From Diorhabda sublineata (Eukaryota > Arthropoda > Insecta > Coleoptera > Chrysomelidae), in NCBI RefSeq assembly GCF_026230105.1, contig NC_079478.1, positions 4,293,653-4,357,652 of the forward strand: 64,000 bases of DNA. The letters are read 5' to 3'. Shown here in pieces: positions 56,846 through 64,000 of this stretch; within the stretch, counting starts at the first letter, position 1, and each line of letters begins with the position of its first letter. The notes under the pieces were generated by a model. It was not told the origin of the DNA, searched no databases, and worked only from the letters and a program-made list of their open reading frames with translations. Position numbers and translations under genes: made by a program.

Positions 56846-57065
56846 AAGGTTATGCAAAATCAGTGAAACTGTCAACTGTCAACTGTCAACATTGAAGTGG
56901 CTAGAGTCACATTTGAGGAAATTAAAGTTGTCTACTCCAGAGCGTCCCGAAAGTGTTTTGCAGTACGAAACTGTCACTTTCACTGCATGGAACACTCAAA
57001 ACGCACTTTCGGTATGTAAATGAATACAGAACGAACAACTTTCAGACGGCGTCGTCTAAAAAAAC
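56846..57065. repeat. dispersed repeat with TGTCAAC iterations, copy 2
   Basis: Matches 48162-48360 in the same orientation. It carries an extra 23-base segment (GTATGTAAATGAATACAGAA and following) before the shared end GGCGTCGTCTAA. Confidence 0.85.
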
Positions 57066-57985
57066 ATATTTGGGAAACCCTCTATAGACTTATCCTTTTT
57101 TCTAACTAAATACGAATAGTAAAACGTTTCACAATGTCAATAGGTTTTGAATATTGACACAATCTCCTTATTTACATTCTGAGAAATAATACTGAGTTTG
57201 GAGATCAATTTTTTTAAACAAAACTAGTATATAACTGTAGAATTTTTTTTGTTAGTAAAATCTGGTATTAATTATACAAAACTCATTTAACCCTCAGACA
57301 AGCGAGGCAGATGTAAATACTGGAAGGTAAAAGCTTTACAAACACATAGAAAACTACTACCTATCCCGATTCTTGTATATTACGAGGCTAATCACGCGTA
57401 CATAGCTTCGCTTCATATCCACTCGGTCGGAATTGCCAAGTGTTTCCTGTGCTAAATGATGGTTGCACCGCTAAAAGCACTCTTCACAAAAGATGACGTT
57501 TAACGGGTCGGACATGTACTTACAGGGTGGAAAACACTCGAATGTAGGAGGAAGCTTTCTCTCAAATTAGATTGTTAAGACACTCGAAGCCAGCTGTTTG
57601 AACATTTTGTTTGATGGATCAAATTCGTTGTATTTTCAATAAACCATAATAAAATTCAATTTGTTCGCGTAGACGGATGTCGAATTTTAAGAATAATTAT
57701 TATGCTTTCGTCTAAAAACTATTTACAGTACTTTAACATGATAATAAGATATCTACAGGTCTATTAAGAAAATGATTCTCCTTCTTTTTCACTATTTTTG
57801 TTGGTAAATCGTCGTCAATCCGCACGAGGCTCTCCCAAGTCGTAGGAATATTACAAAATAGTATGAATGTTTCATCGCATCTTAACTATTTTAGAAGGAA
57901 TACGATGTCTTGCCTTGCCTTTTGGAAATCTTTAAGCGAATGGGTCACTTGACAAGAATTATCAAAACATCATGTATAATTAAAT
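57066..57985. other. spacer with a GC-richer patch at 57290-57560
   Basis: In one plus-strand frame the patch reads KALQTHRKLLPIPILVYYEA, faintly like the LTVPSLYIYE block near the end of some non-LTR ORFs, followed by stops. I regard this as unproven. Confidence 0.25.
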
Positions 57986-58155
57986 TAACTGTAGACCATG
58001 AAGCCGGTCCTGTTCTGTTATGATGGACGAGTTTAAAATTTGGGGTATACGATAGTTTTTCTACATGTTTTTATAGCGGCTACGATTGGTTTATATTTTT
58101 TAACCAATTTCTATGAATGCCTTTTTTATTTTCTATTTGATAAATTTCTTTCTAG

Positions 58156-58200
58156 TATAAATACGTGCTAGTTCAACAGTACAGTAGCAGTTAGTATATA
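58156..58200 (+). promoter_or_regulatory. candidate core promoter (TATA plus initiator)
   Basis: TATAAATA at 58156-58163 is followed, 15 to 37 bases on, by TCAACAGTACAGTAGCAGTTAG with arthropod initiator-like TCAACAG and CAGTTAG. Downstream is a leader-like A/T-rich stretch without a long ORF (58200-58340). It could belong to a host gene or to a solo LTR of a retrotransposon; no second LTR copy was found in the window. Confidence 0.3.
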
Positions 58201-58340
58201 ATTGAATGTCCTTGTGAAATAAATAGAAACCAGTTAATTCAAATAAATTATACAAATAGTGAACAGTAAATTGTGATAAATAGTGGCAAGTGTAAGTGTG
58301 TGATTAAATTGAGTGAGTAAAAGACAATGTGTATAAACTC

Positions 58341-59330
58341 ACCTTACTGTTGGAAATAATTTAAATAAATAAGAAAAACATTGAAATACTTTTCATTTGT
58401 ATTTTCAACTGAATTAACATTCATCGTTTACTTTACAAGACATACCCTGACCTACTTTTTATAAATGACATAAGATGACATTATTTATCGAGTTTTATGT
58501 ACTGGATTAGAGACAATAATAATTCTAGCAGAACGTTTGATAGGTAAAAGACATGTAATTATCAAAGCTCAGTTCTATCAATTAAAAAGTATGTACTATA
58601 CCTACTTTGAATTCATAATGCCATTTCGTCATTTCGGAGCTATCTACTGTCCATTTAGATTATTTATATCAACAGTCGTTTATGCGGAATTATTTCCATA
58701 CCACCTGAGCCAGTAAACAACTTTCAATAAACAAAGTTTCCAGTAATTCTCTGTTATAGCACATCTACCTCAAGTAAACTCCAATTTTTATAATTAATGG
58801 AGTCAAAATATATTTAAAGTTTAGATTTAATATCTTTTTCTTTCTTCCATAATAACTCTGGATTACCATTCCAATTCTTTCGTGTTCGATCTCTACTCTA
58901 CGTTCCAATTGGAGATGAGTCCTTTACTTTTTTCACCAGTCCATTGTCTGTCATTCTTTAATATTATCTACGTGACACCATCGTCTGTTTCATCGTTTCA
59001 GGAGATCCGTCATAGAATGTTCAGTTCTGTAGTCTTCAAGAGGAGACCTTTTTTATGATTTCATTCATTATTATGTTGAATAACATGGAATTAATCGCTG
59101 TTTACTGGTATGGGTTTTGTTACTTAACCATTAATACAAGCCTGAACTTGATTGTCTGAGTATATGTTTTAGATGTTCTGGATTATATTGATAGGTATTC
59201 TTCTATTGTACAATAGGTGAATAAAACTTTAATACTTTCAAAGGCTTTTATGAGGTCAATGCTGGTTTGTTATATTCTATGGATTTATCAAACCAATTGT
59301 CTAGTATTGTCATCGTGTTAATTTTTTTGA
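58341..59330. other. AT-rich spacer, nothing recognised
   Basis: No supported gene or repeat. Confidence 0.4.
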
Positions 59331-59334
59331 TGGT

Positions 59335-59645
59335 CTTCTTTTTCTTCTTCTTCTTCTTCTTCTTCTTCCTCTTTCAATAGGACCAGGTCCTGTTCAATCC
59401 TGTACGTTTAGCCCTCTTCGTAAGAAGCTGAACTCCAGCTTTCGTACCACCTCTTTGGTGGTCTGCCTACAGGTCTGATAGTAATTTTTGTAATGAATTT
59501 CAATATTGTATCCAGCACATTCATTTTCCTGTAGTCAGCTGGATCTTGTTTATCTCCTTTTCTAATCATTAGTATAATTGTACTGATTCCAAATTTGAAT
59601 CGTACTGTACTGACTGGTAATTTTTTGTGAGAGATGTTGACCACC
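59335..59645 (-). pseudogene. non-LTR retrotransposon 3' end, internally deleted
   Basis: The 78-codon minus-strand frame begins with RT motif 1 wording (IILMIRKGDKQDPADYRKMN, VLDTILKFITKI) and jumps directly to the C-terminal signature RPVGRPPKRWYESWSSASYE. The whole catalytic palm is missing between them. The coding end at 59408 is followed by a (GAA)n tail, seen on the plus strand as TTCTTC from 59335 to 59369. The in-frame joining of first motif and C-terminus suggests an internal deletion. Confidence 0.7.
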
Positions 59646-60060
59646 GTACTTTAGTAGTTCATTGAGTCTTCAGGACTTGGCCGATTTCTTGAATGGTGAC
59701 TCCTTTTGTGCGGTAAGTTGGTTATTTTATTATTACCTTATTTAAATAGCTATGTTAGGTAGTTTAACCATTTGGCTTCTGATTTACAAAGCTCAGTTAT
59801 TTCTTTCCGATGTTGTCTTACCACCTTCCATATTTGTTTTAGGGTGCTGTAGAAGCCTTTCTTCAGTTTTTTCATTCAACTTTAACCGAATAAAAACTCG
59901 CTATGTATAGAAATGTGGTATATAATTTATCTTCCTCTGTTTAGAAATCAATGTTTATTGAAAGTCGTTGCTCAGATCTGAGAGAGGTAACATCTGAAAT
60001 CTAGTGAATCAATTCATACCATTTTAGACGAGGAAAGTTAACATATCTATAAGTCTTTGA
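59646..60060. other. AT-rich spacer, nothing recognised
   Basis: No supported feature. Confidence 0.4.
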
Positions 60061-60065
60061 ACTGC

Positions 60066-60312
60066 TACTAATTGACGCGCATTTCGATAACCAAGTTTTC
60101 GTCTTCAGAGACTTAAGTTATATATGAAGTTTAAATTAATATAAATATGCAAATTGTCAGTGTCAAATCATATTTTGAAAGTAGTGGAGACGTTAATATC
60201 ATATGCTTTCAAACGAAATTTTAATTTATAGAAATCTAAAATCAAGTTAATTCATCAACAAAACTTTAAAATATTAGTTGAGCAGTGGTAGTGTTAACAA
60301 TGTGTTCAATAG
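60066..60312. mobile_element. relative of the 22888-23075 foldback, asymmetric
   Basis: The left end ATTGACGCGCATTTCGATAA, CCAAGTTTTCGTCTTCAGAG matches the left arm core of the earlier foldback. The right end GCAGTGGTAGTGTTAACAAT, GTGTTCAATA matches the outer right arm of that element. The middle is different AT-rich DNA, so the long hairpin is lost. Confidence 0.55.
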
Positions 60313-61123
60313 TGTCCATTTAGTTGATGCCAGATTTGGCTCTGGTATGAACGATCTAAGCTCTATCCGTCTTTTATGGAAATCGCCGATTCTTATCTAT
60401 TGTTAGCTCATACCGCCCCCATGTTTATTGAAAATAAAAGTTTCTCTGCTTCCTTAAAAATTCCTGTACTACATTGCATAGAATAATAACTTTCAGATTC
60501 TAAAAAGTCACGTAAGAAGCGACACACTTTCATCTATATTAATTCACGTGTAACCCTTGTACAATTCGTTTGAAATTTTCCCCTAACAGCTTTTTTGATT
60601 GCTCACCACATGAAAAACATGTATGCCGCTCGCTCGTAGAGTATCCGGGATGCACATTATTATTATAACAATCTGCTTTGATAAAAAGTCATATGATGAA
60701 AATTTATTTTGTCAGTGAATACTTAGCATATATTTCTCTTTAAGCTAACTCACACGATATTGACAACAATTTTCATTTAATACGGCATCGTTAAATTGAA
60801 TATAGGCTTTCAACTTTCAACCGATTTAAAAATATGTCGATGGTACAACTATGAGGACAATAAACACAAAAATATAAACTTCTTTTTCTTTTTATTTTAT
60901 CCTTTTTAGGAAGTAAATTGAGACCTTATTATTTTCTCTAAATAATCTATCTATCGGTCTTCCTCTTTGTAATTTGCATGGTTTAGTCACCTCTATTATT
61001 TCTTGTCCCATCTTATGTTGGTTTTTTCTCATTATAGTCACACAAACCTAGCCAATAATTAATGATATGTATGCCTGAACCAAGTTCATAGTTTAGGAAA
61101 AAAGTGTTTAATTATTTTTAGTA
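60313..61123. other. AT-rich spacer, nothing recognised
   Basis: No supported feature. Confidence 0.4.
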
Positions 61124-61524
61124 TAGAATCAATACTGAGTAAGTTTTTAAAAAAATCTGGTTCCCATTTTGCATCCTTAGGGGTCGAAGTTTTCACGTTA
61201 TTTAAGGAACATTTATATTTTGTGTTCCTGTAAATTGAAATTAATATTAAATTAAACTTTGATGGTAGTTTTGTGGTTTATGCAGTAAACTAAAGATAAT
61301 TATAAATAACTGGTAAACCAATAGAATCAATACCGAGTATGTTTTTAAAAAAATCTGGTTCCCATTTTGCATCCTTAGGGGTCGAAGTTCTCACGTTATT
61401 TAAGGAACATTTATATTTTGTGTTCCTGTAAATTGAAATTAATATTAAATTAAACTTTGATGGTTCCTTTGAGGTTTATGCAGTAAACTAAAGATAATTA
61501 TAAATAACTGGTAAACCAATAGAA
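61124..61524. repeat. 198-bp direct tandem duplication (two units)
   Basis: TAGAATCAATA starts at 61124 and again at 61322, and the junction sequence TAGAA recurs at 61520. By eye the units differ at about seven positions, four of them clustered (GTAGTTTTGTG versus GTTCCTTTGAG). They contain no ORF. The high identity suggests a recent event or a fragment of a satellite array. Confidence 0.92.
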
Positions 61525-61682
61525 ATTTTCTGTATAGGTGGAAAACTCCTGACACTGTTTATGAGTGTTCCATCTTCTTAAGGACATTGATGACTTCAGA
61601 CGGCAGAAGTAGGCGCAATATCGCGATTATATTTTCATTGCCAAAGAACAAGAATGTTGTAAACAAAACAATACTACCAATA

Positions 61683-62322
61683 CGAGGTCTAGCTATTAAA
61701 TAACGAGACTAGTTACGAAAAAGGGTTTTATTATATATCTATTCTCCATTAGAATGTTCCTCTTCAATATACTTTCCTTCCCTCGCCACACACATTTCCA
61801 TACGTTTTTTCCATTGATCAAACCAGTGCTGGAAGTCTTCTTTGGTGATGGTCTTCAGGAGCTCTGCCGTTTTTTGCTTTACCGCTCCCATTGGCTCAAA
61901 TCGGGTATCTTTCATTTTTCTAACCTTTCAAGGAAATCTGAGCAGACCCGTTGACGCTAGAGTTTTTGGTCAGGAGTCATATTATCCGGATGCTCATTAG
62001 ACGATTTGCACGCAAAATTTGGTTGATTTTGGTCACTGTTCCGGAGTTCAAATGGTCACAGGGCGACTTGGGCGTTGGTCATTTTCAGTGCTCTATCGGC
62101 CCTCACTGAAGCGCTCACACCATTCATAAATACGAGCACGAGATAAAGAATTGTCCTCATAGGCCTCTTGCATCAATTTATAGCACTCAGTTGGAATTTT
62201 TTTCAATTTAACGAGAAATTTGAGATTGTCACTTTGCTCCTGTTTTTCGTCACACATGGTTTTCGGCACGAGAAAAAAAACACATTCGTTTCAAACCGCT
62301 ACTGCACAAATACTATAATGCA
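61683..62322 (-). pseudogene. mariner-family transposase pseudogene, copy B (5'-truncated, internally deleted)
   Basis: Same family as 4400-5256, opposite orientation. Its right terminus is intact: on the plus strand TACGAGGTCTAGCTATTAAA at 61681-61700. On the minus strand the gene starts MCDEKQEQ near 62257 and continues SDNLKFLVKLKKIPTECYKL, MQEAYEDNSLSRARIYEWCE and RFSEGR, then a stop; QAMSP-like spacer and DQNQPNFACKSS follow in other frames. It then jumps to the C-terminal end with PLGAVKQKTAELLKTITKED, FQHWFDQWKKRMEMCVARE. The catalytic centre is deleted. The plus-strand 66-codon frame here is a shadow. Confidence 0.8.
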
Positions 62323-62685
62323 TTAATAATTTTAACTTCACTAAATTTTCAATTTTGGATGCATAAACCAAGCTTAAAACAGGAAAAAAGGTTACCTTAT
62401 AGGAAAATTAAGTCTGCTGGTTTTGCTCGCATTACAGATGAGAATTCTAGATTTATTTGTCTTACATCCCCGAAAATAAAGGTTATCTTGATGCTTTGCA
62501 GCAGGAGAATAGATCCTGTTCTGTTTTTTAATCACTGCAAAGTCCATTTGCCATCCTTTTTAATGTTTTTTTAGGATTATTATTTGTAAGCTAGTTTCCA
62601 TTATAGTGATTTAATGTTATTTTTTGTGATGGCAATAAAGTCGTTGCATTAATTCATTAAGGCAAATATTTTGCTCCTCCTTTTT

Positions 62686-62688
<3 letters not shown>
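62323..62688. other. spacer, nothing recognised
   Basis: A 71-codon plus-strand frame at 62359-62574 has no recognisable motif. Confidence 0.35.

Positions 62689-62769
<81 letters not shown>
62689..62769. repeat. (TA)n microsatellite
   Basis: About 81 bases of AT dinucleotide, the longest such tract in the window. Confidence 0.97.
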
Positions 62770-62770
<1 letters not shown>

Positions 62771-64000
62771 AGCGTCTATTCAAAACTGGAGGATCCTAAT
62801 TTTATATTGATGTAGTTTTATACAAAGTTCTATACCTTATTCAGCCCTTTCAGAAGTGAAAAAATCCTCTACTTTTCCAAATATCATCATTGTAGTTTCA
62901 GTAGTTTCGGCTATGTGATGACGAATCAGTCAGTCATGACATGAGTTATGTCGACACCCAACATAGGTTTCCATAAGATGTGATGGAGATGCCAAAGTGA
63001 ATTCAATTGTCAACTCATCTTTGTATCAGCTAGATCAGCTATCTGTTATTATAAATGTTTTTTCATTTTCGTCATTTTTATAATAAATATATTTGAAAAG
63101 CTCATTCAAACTAACAAAATTGTAATTCATATGTTTTCAGTTATTCATAAAAACTGTATTCCAGAAAAGAGCTATATCTTATTTAACTGTTTTAGTTCAA
63201 ATTTTCATATTTCAGGCTTTTACAATTATGAATTAATCGTCCGGTATAATTAAGTTAGGCTAGGTTTTTGCCATCTAGAATCATTTTATTGAACAAATTG
63301 ATTTATTGTGGATTTCTTATCTACTTTGAAAATTGTACCTAGATTAGATATTTATTTGCTGATACACTATTCAAAATATTTCGTTTGCATTTAATTTCCA
63401 CATTTTTTGTCTTGTTCATGTGTATCTTCATTGTTCCAACTTTTGAAATATCATATATTTTATAATAATATTATCGTACCGTACTTTTTATGTACCGTCT
63501 TTGGCTAAAAATATAACAAAAAGGAATTAAACTTTTCTTTGCTTCGTGTTGTTTTCATTCGAAATTTATCAGATTTCTACTAGTTTAGTTGGTATTACCA
63601 TCTGTTATTATTGTTTCCATATTTTATTTTTATCTATAGTCTCAAAATCTACCCTCTTTATACTTCATAAAATATAATTCTTGTCTTGTCATGGATTTTC
63701 GTTTATATTAGTCTTCTGCGCGCATGCACAATATTGCTTGTTCATCTGTTCGTGTAAAAAGCTATTTATCGCTATTTGTCAGTTCTTTTTTGTACGAGAT
63801 TTTAGTGACAAGGATTTTGTTATGGAATCAAAAAAGGTTCGTTAGAATAACAAAAAATAATGAAATTTTTAAAATATTGTTATTCAAATGCTTTTGTACT
63901 AGTTCCGATGAAAAAGTTACGCCTTAAAATGAATTGTTTCTGTTATAAAAGTTGAACTTCTATCGAGAAAACCATCTAGTTTCCTTTCTTTACGTTAGAC
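62770..64000. other. AT-rich spacer to the window end, nothing recognised
   Basis: No supported gene or repeat. Confidence 0.4.

Noticed and set aside
57989..58345. Solo LTR starting TGTAG and ending near CTCA with an internal TATA
   Set aside because: No flanking target duplication, primer-binding site or second LTR copy could be found; only the TATA/initiator pair is reported.
1..64000. A novel multi-gene defence or metabolic system
   Set aside because: No operon-like gene cluster, CRISPR array or conserved gene neighbourhood is present; the window is insect-type DNA with few genes and many dead mobile elements.

Overview
This window reads as AT-rich nuclear DNA of an insect, possibly a beetle, although the order cannot be fixed from the sequence. 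The grounds are spliced genes with GT/AG introns, many decayed mariner/Tc1 and non-LTR (Jockey- and RTE-like) elements of arthropod type, long (TA)n tracts, and two recognisable animal genes. I saw no bacterial operon, CRISPR array, rRNA or convincing tRNA.

Host genes. (1) 11498-13204, minus strand: a 568-codon uninterrupted reading frame for a long TSC22-domain protein (Drosophila bunched/BunA type). It has the conserved EPFKRGRW motif near the N-terminus and the TSC box plus leucine zipper near the C-terminus. An in-frame stop and a 3' splice-site-like sequence just upstream of the first ATG suggest that an upstream exon may exist. (2) 16550-18601, plus strand: a four-exon gene whose exons join in frame into a 242-residue protein resembling animal C3orf33 (one N-terminal membrane segment, then an SNase/OB-like domain). 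Weaker host candidates are a first coding exon at 38768-38826, an internal exon at 48999-49177, an exon-like block near 36282-36475, and a possible terminal exon at 24984-25369 on the minus strand.

The rest is mostly a graveyard of transposable elements. Left part (1-10.5 kb): a Tc1/mariner-superfamily transposase of the GYGDR type, an RTE-like 3' end, an irritans-like mariner, a second mariner family, another GYGDR-group transposase remnant, a 310-bp tandem repeat, a mariner tail, and RTE and Jockey fragments. Middle (13.4-35 kb): Jockey reverse-transcriptase pseudogenes, an RTE tail, a fragment of an unnamed transposase-like family (DSC.GN motif), more mariners, two foldback elements, an RNase H fragment and a Tc1 fragment. 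Right part (39-64 kb): further mariners, an internally deleted GYGDR-group element, an RNase H fragment, two dispersed repeat pairs, a foldback element with GCGAG motifs, an element with subterminal repeats, a 51-bp GC-rich minisatellite and a 198-bp tandem duplication. Every transposase or reverse transcriptase I could read is broken by stops, frameshifts or deletions, so none looks autonomous.

I found no coherent new multi-gene system. The most useful observations are the uninterrupted TSC22 long-form frame, the reconstructed C3orf33-like gene, the GC-rich candidate exons without a known family, and several structured repeats (foldbacks, subterminal repeats, 51-bp minisatellite).
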